57,416 nt of DNA from Verrucomicrobiota bacterium (lineage in GTDB: Bacteria > Verrucomicrobiota > Verrucomicrobiia > Chthoniobacterales > UBA10450), in NCBI GenBank assembly GCA_003219195.1, contig QHPX01000082.1, positions 30,340 to 87,755 of the forward strand. The letters run 5' to 3'. The position numbers and the translations under genes were made by a program. The first letter of the stretch is position 1, and each line of letters begins with the position of its first letter. Below the pieces are notes generated by a model. That model made no database searches and had not been told where the DNA came from. It saw nothing but the letters and a program-made list of their open reading frames with translations. Shown in pieces: positions 17,334 through 25,557 of the stretch.

Positions 17334-18210
17334 AGCGTCAAATCGGCGTGGCACAAGCCGGAGAGTCTCGACCGAATAGCTACCTCTAACACTGACAACC
17401 GGCAGGCGTGGCAGAAATGACATGCGCCCGTCTATGGGGCGACGATCAGACCAACGGCTTCATCCATTGAGATGGACGAAGGGTCGCTGGTATCCCAATA
17501 TGTGGAGAGACGCCTGGAAGTAAGTCGACCGAGACCGGACAAATGCGTGCACATCACTGACGGCGATATGAAATCGCCTGTTAGTTACGCTGTCTAGGTG
17601 CGACCCTAACGGGATTCGAAACCGCTTTCAACATTTCGCAAATACGCGCGATTTCGATGGAAACTTGCGGCAATCAGCGCGTTAACTACATCCGCTCAGA
17701 ACCGACACTTTGCACGAATCGCGCAGAATCACGCAGTTTGAGTGTCCGAATTTGTCCGAAAGCCCCTTGTCTCTCGCGCATGCACACGCGCGCGCGGGAT
17801 TCCAGCAAAACCACGGATGTCTTTCCCACCATGATAAATAACAGGCGACCGAAAAAGACGGTCATTGGATCGCAGTCAAGCGGAGCTTCGACAAGAAACA
17901 ATAAAAGTACTGTGGAATGAGATAACGTCTGGCCGCCTCGCGCCAAATCGGTCTTTTCCTCCGGAATCCATCCGTCGGGATTCTTGCCATCAAAGCTGGC
18001 CCAGGTGATTGCAGCGTAAAGTCCCAGCAGGCGGTTTGGGTTGGGGAGCCAACAACCGGGCCGATGCGCTGTCACCGAACCGGTGTTGCGCCTTTACATC
18101 GCGGCCCTCGAATAATATTGTGCTGCCGGATGGTTTCCGGCAAGATTCGTGCGAGATTCACGGTGTGACTGTGTTCTGCGCCCACACATCAGCGGAAGGA
18201 GACTAACGAA
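17334..18210 (+). other. gene-poor stretch with the tRNA-Glu 3'-end copy
   Basis: No convincing gene is seen in these 877 bases. A 130-codon frame on the minus strand (17686-18075) and shorter frames exist, but they lack a ribosome site and resemble no family I recognise. The stretch contains the 21-bp direct copy of the tRNA-Glu end at 17600-17620 and could hold a decayed integration module. Confidence 0.5.
17600..17620 (+). repeat. direct repeat of the tRNA-Glu 3' end, possible att site
   Basis: The 21 bases here are identical and in the same orientation to 24019-24039, which cover the acceptor and T-arm 3' part of tRNA-Glu plus one flanking base. Similarity stops at a single mismatch followed by CCG. 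The two copies lie 6419 bases apart. Partial tRNA 3' duplication is the classic mark of tyrosine-recombinase integration. Confidence 0.65.
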
Positions 18211-18810
18211 ATGAACACGAAAGTTGCGAATGTTATGGCGGTGGAACTGGGAATCTTGATCGTGATCCTGGCTTGGCTGGCGTTCTCCAATTTCTCCCGG
18301 GTCAAACAACCCACGCTGGCAGAAGAGCAGGAGCCGGCTGATAGCTCGTTTGCGACCGTCACCTCGCTCCCCCGTCCGGCAAACCCGCGGCACTCCGCTG
18401 CCGATTACTTTACCGTTCAGCAAAGGCAACAGTTGGCGGCGCCGCGCCAGGCTCAGGCGCTCCAGTACGGAACGATGCAATACGATCAGCAGCTCGTCCC
18501 GGCGCCTGACACCAGCGCCAATGCTGGCGATAGCGTCACCACCGGAACTTCCCCCTATTACGCCGGCGTTTATCCGCAGCCGGTAACCTCACCAGATAGC
18601 ATTGCCTGGCCGTACGATCCAGTCCTCGTATATCCTCCGACGAGCGAGATCATCGTCATTTCCAACGGCCAAGCTTTTATGCGCCGACAAGCGCCTCGCT
18701 TTGCTCGGCCACGAATGACGGTTGTGCATCGACAGCCGCTAGGCGGTGGCGGAGCGCGCACTGCCAACCCTCGCTCCTTTCGACCAAGCGCGGGCTTGCG
18801 GCCGCGCTGA
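18211..18810 (+). CDS. hypothetical single-pass membrane or exported protein
   Basis: A 199-residue frame starts 7 bases after a good Shine-Dalgarno sequence (GGAAGGAG). It begins with one hydrophobic helix (about residues 8-26, VMAVELGILIVILAWLAF). The rest is Pro-, Ser-, Gln- and Tyr-rich, low in complexity and ends in a basic Arg-rich tail (RRQAPRFARPRMTVVHR). It looks like a short membrane-anchored protein with a disordered periplasmic part. No family is recognised. It lies inside the accessory stretch. Confidence 0.6.
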   Translation: MNTKVANVMAVELGILIVILAWLAFSNFSRVKQPTLAEEQEPADSSFATVTSLPRPANPRHSAADYFTVQQRQQLAAPRQAQALQYGTMQYDQQLVPAPDTSANAGDSVTTGTSPYYAGVYPQPVTSPDSIAWPYDPVLVYPPTSEIIVISNGQAFMRRQAPRFARPRMTVVHRQPLGGGGARTANPRSFRPSAGLRPR

Positions 18811-19076
18811 AGTCGTTAGGCCGGAAGAGAGAAAACAAGGCGGGGCGCGCTGAAGCGTCGGCGAAAGCGGATGACTGCGGTGTGTGCGTCGATTTTTCGA
18901 GCACCTGTTCCAACCATGATGCGTGTATCTACACCTATGATGCATTGCCGTCGACCCCATGCCTTTCGTGTCCCTCCACAGCTTTGTACGTGGCAAGCCG
19001 TACAGGCGGCAATGTCAGCCCCTCCCTGGATCCAGCTCCCGCCTCCGGCTTAACAAAGCCGGAGGCGTAACCAAGT
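18811..19076. other. intergenic stretch between two convergent genes
   Basis: Only short overlapping frames are present and none has a recognisable start context. The right end holds the GC-rich hairpin described at 19041-19066. Confidence 0.4.
19041..19066 (-). terminator. perfect 11-bp hairpin at the end of the HAF-repeat gene
   Basis: GCCTCCGGCTT and AAGCCGGAGGC form an 11-bp stem with a 4-base loop. It lies 10 bases beyond the stop of the minus-strand gene at 19077. There is no T-tract on either strand, so it may be a weak or factor-assisted terminator. Confidence 0.5.
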
Positions 19077-20084
19077 TTAAAACGCCGGCTCTTCCACCTG
19101 CGACCTTGAGGGCACCGGCCCGGCCTGCGGTAACTGCTTCTGCGGGGTCACGCCCGGCGTCGACTGGTCCGCAGCACTGGCGACGACGCGGGCGATGATC
19201 CCGTGCTCGATGCCGGTGCTGGTATCCAGGTAACGGCCAACGATCTCTCCCTGCGCATTAATCCCGTTGAGGGAGGTGAAGGTTGTACCGGGATAATCGT
19301 AGGTGATGTATCTATTCGGCGGAATAAAGAGTAAGCCATGGGTTAATCCGCCGCTGTCGGTGTATCTGCCTACCATCAAGTTGCTGTCATTGTTTCCGAA
19401 AATGATCGTCCCGGTCGATCCCGCGGGATCGATCGGGCCATGGATCGTCCCATCGCTATCCCGGAAGTAGCCGTGGAGGACGGATGAACCGTCGAGATAA
19501 TAGCCGCAAACCTGGTTCGAAGAGTTAATCTGGTAGGCAAGACTCGCGGTCGCCTGTGGCACCGTGAACTCGGTAATGACTCCACCAAGACTGAAAAATG
19601 CCGACTGAACCCCGCTACCGGGAATATCCGATCCGCAGAAGTCGCCGGCATTGTTTAGTCCCAGGATGACCGTAAAAGTCGAGCCGGGAACATCGAAGTT
19701 ATGGAACCTGCTGCGGCTAAAAAAGAACCCGTGAAAGTTGCCCGTGGCTGCATCGAGGTAATCACCGCAGACCAATCGTGAATTATTGACGCCGCGGCCT
19801 TGCGTGACGCCACCCGTATCGTTGGGATCGACGAGCGGGGCACTGAAGTTCCCGTTTCTGAACCGGATAAAACCGCGCGTCACCAGGCTTGAATCCAAGT
19901 AGGTGCCGACGATGTCGCGCAAGTCGCTGATTTTCTGTGGTTCGGTCGAGTTTCCGCTGCCCGGGTAATCGAAAGTGCTGACTAACCTGACACTCAATCC
20001 CGCGGGCGCTCCTGCAAATGCTCCCAGCACCGGAAGTGCGAGGAGGGCTATCAAACAACAGACAATGCTATTTTTTATTTTCAT
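19077..20084 (-). CDS. secreted HAF-repeat-like protein
   Basis: The ATG at 20084 gives a classical signal peptide (MKIKNSIVCCLIALLALPV, then GAFAG); longer upstream starts would bury it. The mature part repeats about every 45 residues a motif of the form V-G-x-Y-x-D-x-HG-F: IVGTYLDSS, VCGDYLDAATGNFHGFFF, VCGYYLDGSSVLHGYF, MVGRYTDSGGLTHGLLF, IVGRYLDTSTGIEHGII. Such repeats occur in extracellular HAF-repeat proteins of soil bacteria and probably build a beta-propeller. The C-terminal 35 residues are Pro- and Gln-rich. No enzymatic residues are obvious. A binding or structural surface role is possible. Confidence 0.75.
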   Translation of the reverse strand: MKIKNSIVCCLIALLALPVLGAFAGAPAGLSVRLVSTFDYPGSGNSTEPQKISDLRDIVGTYLDSSLVTRGFIRFRNGNFSAPLVDPNDTGGVTQGRGVNNSRLVCGDYLDAATGNFHGFFFSRSRFHNFDVPGSTFTVILGLNNAGDFCGSDIPGSGVQSAFFSLGGVITEFTVPQATASLAYQINSSNQVCGYYLDGSSVLHGYFRDSDGTIHGPIDPAGSTGTIIFGNNDSNLMVGRYTDSGGLTHGLLFIPPNRYITYDYPGTTFTSLNGINAQGEIVGRYLDTSTGIEHGIIARVVASAADQSTPGVTPQKQLPQAGPVPSRSQVEEPAF

Positions 20085-20153
20085 TTTTTTGTTGAGGTTG
20101 GATTGTTGAACTGCTTTAAGTGCAATCCAGTTCCGCGCGGAGCTAGGAACCAT

Positions 20154-20378
20154 CCTCAGGAGGCGCCTTGAACAGCGGCCTCACTTCGGCTGACTCGGGG
20201 CTCCAGTTGGATCTGGTGATCGCGCCAGGAGGTGTCCCAGCGAAGACCCAGCCTCACGAACGCCTTCAGAGCGGCTGAAGATTCGTTGAAACGTCGGGTG
20301 ACGTAATCGAGAATTGTTTACAACCACCACGACAATTTGTCGAGCTTTTATTTTACGGCTCCAGCGCCCGTCTTTCTT
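20154..20378. other. intergenic stretch
   Basis: No gene is supported between the upstream leader of the HAF-repeat gene and the small minus-strand ORF ending at 20379. Confidence 0.35.
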
Positions 20379-20612
20379 TCACAGAATTGTCGAGTCGAGT
20401 TCGACAAAAGCCGTCAGCTTTTCATCCGCACGCACAATAAAGCGCCGATTTTCGTCGCGATTCACGTCAGCAACCCAAATCGCTCGCCCGCGAGAATACA
20501 ACCGCTGAAGACGCAGCCCCAACTCCAACCGGCTTTTGCTGAAATTGTCAGCGATTATTTCCCAGTACCTCACGTGGCGGATTTTGCCTCTTTTGCGCTC
20601 CACACAGCAACC
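20379..20612 (-). CDS. small conserved-looking ORF of unknown function
   Basis: The minus-strand frame contains RYWEIIADNFSK and ends RFIVRADEKLTAFVELDST. Both ends resemble a small family I know from unannotated ORFs in soil bacteria, of the form WEIIADNLSKAGWSWG ... VRADEKLTAFVELE. Between them this copy reads SRLELGLRLQRLYSRG. One extra A near the poly-A run would restore SKAGWSWGCV, and one further base change would return to the visible frame. It could therefore be a gene with two compensating frameshifts, or a decayed copy. The start is unclear; the frame is open to 20651. Confidence 0.4.
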   Translation of the reverse strand, partial: GCCVERKRGKIRHVRYWEIIADNFSKSRLELGLRLQRLYSRGRAIWVADVNRDENRRFIVRADEKLTAFVELDSTIL

Positions 20613-20700
20613 ACAAAAATGTCTCGCCTGAGCCATGCCGCGCGTCCACATCAGCTTGCCGCAGATCAGAGTTGCAGAACCATGTCTTTCCTCGGCATCA

Positions 20701-21471
20701 TTGCATTGTCATGAGACCTTTGTTTGTTGCGCTCTCTTTACCTTTCTCCTCTGTGGTTGCGCTCAAGTGGACTACACCGCCTATTCTGGCCGTCAACAAA
20801 ACTGGCCGGTCGCAAGCGGTTCTTTTGTGCAACGAAAGTTCGATTTGCCGGTTTACTTTGGGCCGCCAGACAGGCCATATCGGGTGCTTGGCTATATGGA
20901 AGTGGAAAGTGCTCCGTTGGCCGTTTGGGAAACTGGGAAAAGGGAAAGCATCAAACCAGCAGTTAAAGAGGCCATCAAGCACGGTGCTGACGCCTTGGTT
21001 TTGCTCGCCAGCGGGACAAATATCAGCGGGAGCACCACGTTTAGCTCCGGTCAATGGGGTTCCAACACGACGACCACGGGAGGCATTTACGGCAACTATT
21101 TCAATGCCCAGAGCCGGACGACCGGAGGCGGCTTCGGCTCAACCACGACACTGCCAATCCGGAAAGGCTACGCTCGCGTAATCGCCATTCATTTTTGTAA
21201 GCCAGGTCTGTACATCTCTCGCGCGTGCGCGTGCGCGAGGCATCTTCCGCACAGATCAGCAAACGAAGCTAATCAATCCTCCGTGGTTCGTTGCCTAAGA
21301 CCCTTCATGAAGTCCACCTCACCCGTTCGCCCGGAAGCGCGCTCGTCATCTTTCTTCGCGTCTGTCGCGCCGCCTTTCGGGTCGGTCTTCGGTTTCAGAT
21401 CACGAACTTCGACTCCTCGTTTTTTCTTTTCCGCTGACTCAGGCTTGCTGTTTTCGTTGGGCATAATTTAG
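20701..21471 (+). CDS. putative lipoprotein with disturbed ends
   Basis: The frame contains a hydrophobic leader ending in LLCGC (lipobox-like) followed by AQVDYTAYSG and about 130 residues of a folded-looking domain that includes a helix of the form KPAVKEAIKHGADALVLL and a Gly, Ser and Thr-rich stretch, finishing near GYARVIAIHF. The start is uncertain. An ATG at 20711 lies in another frame and would give MRPLFVALSL, a better signal start, so a frameshift in the leader is likely. After about 21200 the frame runs on through sequence of non-coding character to 21471, over the antisense small ORF. Natural stop lost or a pseudogene; function unknown. Confidence 0.45.
   Translation: MHCHETFVCCALFTFLLCGCAQVDYTAYSGRQQNWPVASGSFVQRKFDLPVYFGPPDRPYRVLGYMEVESAPLAVWETGKRESIKPAVKEAIKHGADALVLLASGTNISGSTTFSSGQWGSNTTTTGGIYGNYFNAQSRTTGGGFGSTTTLPIRKGYARVIAIHFCKPGLYISRACACARHLPHRSANEANQSSVVRCLRPFMKSTSPVRPEARSSSFFASVAPPFGSVFGFRSRTSTPRFFFSADSGLLFSLGII
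21273..21464 (-). CDS. 63-residue charged peptide with a DLKP...KGG segment
   Basis: The minus-strand ORF starts with an ATG at 21464 preceded by GGCGGAGAT, a reasonable ribosome site about 9 bases upstream. The peptide is highly charged (Lys, Glu, Asp and Arg), without Cys, membrane segment or signal peptide. It contains VEVRDLKPKTDPKGG, which resembles the double-Gly leaders I associate with putative peptide precursors in PVC bacteria and Acidobacteria. No maturation gene is adjacent. A small disordered regulatory protein is equally possible. Confidence 0.5.
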   Translation of the reverse strand: MPNENSKPESAEKKKRGVEVRDLKPKTDPKGGATDAKKDDERASGRTGEVDFMKGLRQRTTED

Positions 21472-21586
21472 ATCTCCGCCTGCGGACGCCGAGAATATCA
21501 AGGCTGCGGGACTTCCAAGCGTATTGGCGGTCTTTGGCTGACGACTTTTTTTACAGCACCTTTTGTGCTCGAATGGAAGAATGCGA

Positions 21587-21850
21587 ATGACAATCCACGA
21601 TTACATCGGTAAGCATGGGTTGACTCAGCGGAACGTTCCTCGCGAGCGGAAATGGACTCCAGCGACTCTTAGGGGCCGAGGGGCGACGGCCTTCGAGGTT
21701 TTCGGGAACGATGCCGGAAACCACGTCGTCGTGCTGAACACGACGAAAAATCAATTCGAGATAATGCATGGGGACATGGTCTTTCGTGAGACTGATTGGC
21801 TGGCCACGGGTCGCAGGTACCAGACCAAGGCTCGCCCATTTTGGGAATAG
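21587..21850 (+). CDS. hypothetical protein, about 87 residues
   Basis: A compact soluble frame begins MTIHDYIGKHGLTQRNVP and contains TAFEVFGNDAGNHVVVLNTTKNQFEIMHGDMVF, a pattern of alternating beta strands that looks like real protein. Start candidates are TTG 21563, ATG 21581 and ATG 21587. No family is recognised, and it is a lone gene in the accessory stretch. Confidence 0.45.
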   Translation: MTIHDYIGKHGLTQRNVPRERKWTPATLRGRGATAFEVFGNDAGNHVVVLNTTKNQFEIMHGDMVFRETDWLATGRRYQTKARPFWE

Positions 21851-22007
21851 CCGCAGCCGCTCCCTTCATATTTCTTTAGCCGCTCGCACCCGCCGTGATT
21901 CGCGTTTACAATGAAGCAGCCAACATGATCGCGATACGTACGAGCAAGCGGGCGAGTTCAAAGAGTGGTGAGCGATGATGTTTGTGGGCCATCCGGCGAA
22001 ACAAAGA

Positions 22008-22035
22008 GCCGCCACGCAGTCAAGCGTGACGGCTG
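22008..22035 (-). terminator. hairpin downstream of the S74 protein gene
   Basis: On the minus strand AGCCGTCACGC and GCGTGGCGGCT form an 11-bp stem with one G-U pair and a 6-base loop, followed by CTTTGTTT. It lies 33 bases beyond the stop at 22068. This fits an intrinsic terminator. Confidence 0.55.
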
Positions 22036-22067
22036 ATTGTTAAGTATCGGCTACTTGCTCGGCTGCT

Positions 22068-23306
22068 TTACTGGTTGTTGAGAACAGTTCGCGGTTCAGG
22101 TTTGCTCAGTTCAACCTGCGCACTGACCTTTTGGATTTGCGCGGTCTGCTCTTTTACCGTCGCGACGAGAGCTTTAATTTCGTTCTCCTGCTGAGCCGCA
22201 GTTGACCGGGACTCCTTCTGTTGCTGCGCCACCGTAGACTTTAGTTCGGTGATCATCGCTTCTTGTTCCTCCACCTTTCGATGCTCTTTAAGGAATTCGT
22301 TCAGCAACATCGCGTTTACCGCCTCGTAGCGCACGGTAAAAATCTTTCCTTGCGCGTCACGAGCCACCAGAGCGGGGTTCACCTTTTCCACTTCCTCGGC
22401 CACGAGGCCAAACTGCGGGACGCCATCGGGATCGAGGTCTTTCTTGTAATGGAAGGTGACCGGTTTAAGCGCGAGGATCGCTTCGCTCGCCTTGTTCATT
22501 GGCTTGATCTCATCCTTGAATCGCTGCGAAGAGACGACCGTGCCCAAGTGACCGCTGCTATCGACTATTACTCCAACGCCACCCGCCACGGTTGCCCCGC
22601 TAATGCCGGCGATAAATGTGGCGCTCTGATTTGCTACGTTGCCGATGCGAATTGTGTTTGACTCGTCAGTAACACCCGCGTTGCCTATGTCGATATTCTT
22701 GTTTCCCGTCCTAAGGTTGGTACCGGCTGAGGCACCCAAGGCGATGTTGCCGCTCCCGGCGGTGTTGTGCAGGAGCGCGTTAAACCCGCTGGCCGTGTTT
22801 GCCTCGCCGGTTGTGTTGCCGTAAAGCGCACCATGACCGGTCGCCGTGTTCCTTGGACCGGTGAAGTTGTGGAAGAGCGCAAAATGACCGTCCGCCGTGT
22901 TGTCGTCGCCGCTTGTGTTGCTGTAGAGCGCAAAATCACCACTCGCGGTATTGTGGCTGCCAAGTGTGTTGCTAAAGAGCGCAAGAACACCGATGGCCGT
23001 GTTGTCGTTGCCTGAAGTGTTGCTCAAGAGCGTTGAATGACCGACAGCCGTGTTGCCGGTGCCGCCTGCGTTGTAATAGAGCGCATCGGCGCCCAATGCG
23101 GTGTTCTCCGTGCCGCCTGTGAGGCTAAAGAGCGCATCAGTACCTTCGGCGGTGTTGTCGCCGGGATAGCCTCCGTCCGGTGGTGGGTCAACCGCTCGGG
23201 CCGTCGGCGAAAGCGCAAAGGAGGCGAGCACGAATAGAATGAGAAGGAACGTGCGCAAAGGCGAGCGGTTCATTAAATTTCTTAATGGGAGAGTTGTCGT
23301 TTTCAT
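22068..23306 (-). CDS. secreted YadA-head-like repeat protein with peptidase S74 chaperone domain
   Basis: The ATG at 23306 gives a signal peptide (LLILFVLASFALSPTARA). Residues 58-193 are eight 17-residue repeats of the type ALYSNTSGDDNTADGHF, which resemble the left-handed parallel beta-roll of YadA heads. A linker leads to SSQRFKDEIKPM and the intramolecular chaperone domain (peptidase S74), known from phage tail spikes and some bacterial surface proteins, where the domain trimerises and then cleaves itself off. A final coiled coil (about residues 330-413) contains HRKVEEQEAMITEL. The protein is thus probably a trimeric surface fibre. The ORF extends to 23609 but lacks a signal there. Confidence 0.8.
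   Translation of the reverse strand: MKTTTLPLRNLMNRSPLRTFLLILFVLASFALSPTARAVDPPPDGGYPGDNTAEGTDALFSLTGGTENTALGADALYYNAGGTGNTAVGHSTLLSNTSGNDNTAIGVLALFSNTLGSHNTASGDFALYSNTSGDDNTADGHFALFHNFTGPRNTATGHGALYGNTTGEANTASGFNALLHNTAGSGNIALGASAGTNLRTGNKNIDIGNAGVTDESNTIRIGNVANQSATFIAGISGATVAGGVGVIVDSSGHLGTVVSSQRFKDEIKPMNKASEAILALKPVTFHYKKDLDPDGVPQFGLVAEEVEKVNPALVARDAQGKIFTVRYEAVNAMLLNEFLKEHRKVEEQEAMITELKSTVAQQQKESRSTAAQQENEIKALVATVKEQTAQIQKVSAQVELSKPEPRTVLNNQ
22728..23135 (-). repeat. eight 51-bp coding tandem repeats
   Basis: The eight 17-codon units in the S74 protein follow the pattern A-L-x2-N-T-x-G-x2-N-T-A-x-G. They diverge at the DNA level, so they were kept by selection on structure rather than by recent copying. 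Confidence 0.8.
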
Positions 23307-23337
23307 ATGCGCAGAGTTTTGAAAACATCTGGCCAAC

Positions 23338-23880
23338 TTGGCAAGAAACGAATTGGCGCTTTGCGTTTGCCTAAGGGCTGGCCGTCTGATGATTGCATCA
23401 TGTTCTAGTGAAGCCGTTGAGCAGCGTGAGGCCGTTCCTATAGCCACGCGAAAACAAACCCTGATGGAGCAAGCCGCTCGCATTGCTAAGCTCGCTGCGG
23501 ATCGCGTCGAAGACCAGATCGACGGTGCCACTCTACCGCAGGCGGTCGTGGCCTTCGGGGTGATGACGGACAAAGTGCTCGCCCTCTCCGCCGACCCAGC
23601 CGTAATCATCCGTCATGAGCATCAGCACCTTCACGCGCATCAGCACCACTTCCAAGCAATCACCAGAGACAAGTTTGATGAGATACTAGACGCTCTGCCG
23701 TCACTCCCTGCTCAAGGCCAGGGTGCTCAGGGTCAAGGAATGCATCTAAAAAAGCCCAGACACCGAACAGCAAAAAGCTGCAGACGCTCCAGAGGCTGCA
23801 GAGCCTGGGGATCCAGAGGCAGAGTGATCACATTTGCTGCCCGACTCCGCGCGGACGAGAAAAAGACAAACGGGCGGTGA
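23338..23880 (+). CDS. possible remnant of a small phage- or plasmid-type regulator
   Basis: The frame reads RKQTLMEQAARIAKLAADRVEDQ, then TLPQAVVAFGVMTDKVLALSADP and a His-rich HEHQHLHAHQHHF. The middle part resembles small proteins beside phage terminase or HTH genes, where the N-terminal helix-turn-helix precedes a segment like this. Here the N-terminus is short and odd, and the C-terminal 45 residues (KPRHRTAKSCRRSRG...) look unselected. A truncated gene is likely. It lies next to the tRNA, where an integrated element would have its end. Confidence 0.4.
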   Translation: MARNELALCVCLRAGRLMIASCSSEAVEQREAVPIATRKQTLMEQAARIAKLAADRVEDQIDGATLPQAVVAFGVMTDKVLALSADPAVIIRHEHQHLHAHQHHFQAITRDKFDEILDALPSLPAQGQGAQGQGMHLKKPRHRTAKSCRRSRGCRAWGSRGRVITFAARLRADEKKTNGR

Positions 23881-24019
23881 AATAGGCTTTGCGGGGCCGC
23901 GAGTCTCCGGCCTTGCACCGACACCGGCGGACAGGCTCGAACACCGGTAAACACTGGCAGCGTTGTTATGCAATAATGTTATGCAATCGAGGGCCAGGCG
24001 CTCGATTTACTAGGGGAAG

Positions 24020-24092
24020 CGACCCTAACGGGATTCGAACCCGTGTTACCGCCGTGAAAGGGCGGTGTCCTGGGCCTCTAGACGATAGGGTC
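24020..24092 (-). tRNA. tRNA-Glu (TTC anticodon)
   Basis: Read on the minus strand the 73 bases fold into a full cloverleaf: the acceptor stem GACCCTA pairs with TAGGGTC, the anticodon stem CCGCC/GGCGG holds the loop CTTTCAC with anticodon TTC, and the T arm contains GGTTCGAATCC. CCA is not encoded. The 3' half is duplicated at 17600-17620. Confidence 0.95.
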
Positions 24093-24249
24093 ACAAAAGC
24101 CGGGCAATATCGGAATTGAGCTCCTGTCGCGCAAGGCAAATTGCCGGGCGCGGCTTTTCCCCGCGCCCGCCTCTCGATCACTCGATGAAATTGGGATGCA
24201 CTGAGGAAAGTTCGGCAACGGACCCGGCGGGAGGCGTGCGACGTAGACA

Positions 24250-25557
24250 CTAGTCCTTCGGGTTTACGAGCGGGGACGCGAGTAAATCAACCAGCGCGGC
24301 TGTGCGCGCAGTCGCTCCGCGATGGGTATTGAGCACTTCACGAGCGTTTTCCGCCAGCCTTTGACGTAAACCGGCATCGCCCAAAAGATCGACAATCGCC
24401 TGCTCCAACTCATCGGCAGAACTGATTTGTAGCGCAGCACTGCGCTCAACCAGCGACCTCGCAAAAGCGGCGAAGTTCTCCATGTGCTGCCCAAACACGA
24501 CGGGCTTGCCGGCAATGATTGCCTCGGCTGGATTCTGCCCGCCCCGCGCAGTGAGACTTTTTCCGATGAAAACGACTGTTGCGACTGTGTACCAATTTCG
24601 CAACTCGCCTGTCGAATCGAGCACCAAACAATCAATCGGAGGATTGGCAGTGGATAATCGACTCCCCAATACGACGTGCAAGCCGAGCTCCTGGTAAGCG
24701 CGATGAATTTCGCGCGCACGTTCGGCATGGCGTGGTGCGATAATCAAAAAAAGACTGGCAAATTCCGTGCGTAATTCGCGAAAAATCTTCCCAAGAATTT
24801 CTTCTTCGCCAGCGTGCGTGCTGCCGCCGAGAATAATCGGGCGGTGATTATCGATCTTGCACTCCGCCAAAACTTTTTCCGGAACCGTTAGATCGACATG
24901 TATGTCTTCCGGATCGTACTTGATGCTGCCAACGACGTGAATGTTTTCTCGGAGAACGCCGATGGCGGTCCATCGGTCGACGTCCGCCGCTTCTTGCACA
25001 CAAACGAGATCGAGAAGTCGAAACGTCGGCGCCACAAAAAATCGGAACCGCCGAAACCTTTTTTCCGATCGCGGCGACAGCCGGGCGTTGACCAGTGCGA
25101 GCGGGATGCTGCGCGCGTGGACTGCGGCAGCGAGATTCGGCCAAACTTCCGCTTCGACGAGAACGATCTTCACGGGTTGAATTGTCGCGAAGGCGCGCCG
25201 CATTACCGGCCAGAAATCGAGCGGCGAGTAAAGCACCTCGATCCAACTGGGAACATTCTTGCTCGCAAACGCAAACCCGGTTGTCGTGGTCGTGGTCAGA
25301 ACAAAGCGCGCCTTCGATTGAAGCGTCCTGATCGCTTCCGCGAGTTTGAGCGCGATCATGATTTCGCCCACGCTGACCGCATGTAGCCATGTCGATTTTT
25401 GCGCGGCGAGCCGCACGCGAAGATCGACATCGTAGATGCCAAGGCGCTGTCCGAACTTGTGCCTGTAATTGCCGCGCCGGAACATTTTCACCAAATACCC
25501 AGGGAGAAAAAGCAGCAGACCGATTGGCCAAAGCAGATTGTAGATGAGTCGAATCAC
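24250..25557 (-). CDS. waaA: 3-deoxy-D-manno-octulosonic acid (Kdo) transferase
   Basis: The protein starts at a GTG that overlaps the rsmD stop (GTGA); an ATG at 25593 and a longer frame to 25662 would lie deep in rsmD and are less likely. About 435 residues: an N-terminal membrane anchor (LIYNLLWPIGLLLFLPGYL), the segment WLHAVSVGE where Glu is the catalytic base, an acceptor region, and a C-terminal GT-B half with EAIIAGKPVVFGQHMENFA. The enzyme adds Kdo to lipid A at the inner membrane. Its presence means the organism makes a lipopolysaccharide-like lipid. The gene is in the operon AsmA-rsmD-waaA. Confidence 0.9.
   Translation of the reverse strand: MIRLIYNLLWPIGLLLFLPGYLVKMFRRGNYRHKFGQRLGIYDVDLRVRLAAQKSTWLHAVSVGEIMIALKLAEAIRTLQSKARFVLTTTTTTGFAFASKNVPSWIEVLYSPLDFWPVMRRAFATIQPVKIVLVEAEVWPNLAAAVHARSIPLALVNARLSPRSEKRFRRFRFFVAPTFRLLDLVCVQEAADVDRWTAIGVLRENIHVVGSIKYDPEDIHVDLTVPEKVLAECKIDNHRPIILGGSTHAGEEEILGKIFRELRTEFASLFLIIAPRHAERAREIHRAYQELGLHVVLGSRLSTANPPIDCLVLDSTGELRNWYTVATVVFIGKSLTARGGQNPAEAIIAGKPVVFGQHMENFAAFARSLVERSAALQISSADELEQAIVDLLGDAGLRQRLAENAREVLNTHRGATARTAALVDLLASPLVNPKD

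Noticed and set aside
17600-17630. A second tRNA at 17600
   Set aside because: Only the last 20 bases of the tRNA plus one flanking base are present; there is no anticodon arm or acceptor partner.
22728-23135. Regular repeats as a CRISPR array
   Set aside because: The units are coding, in frame, diverged and contiguous, without spacers.
24098-25557. waaA starting at 25662
   Set aside because: That start would lie 109 bases inside rsmD; the GTG at 25557 gives a usual 4-base overlap and the typical N-terminus.
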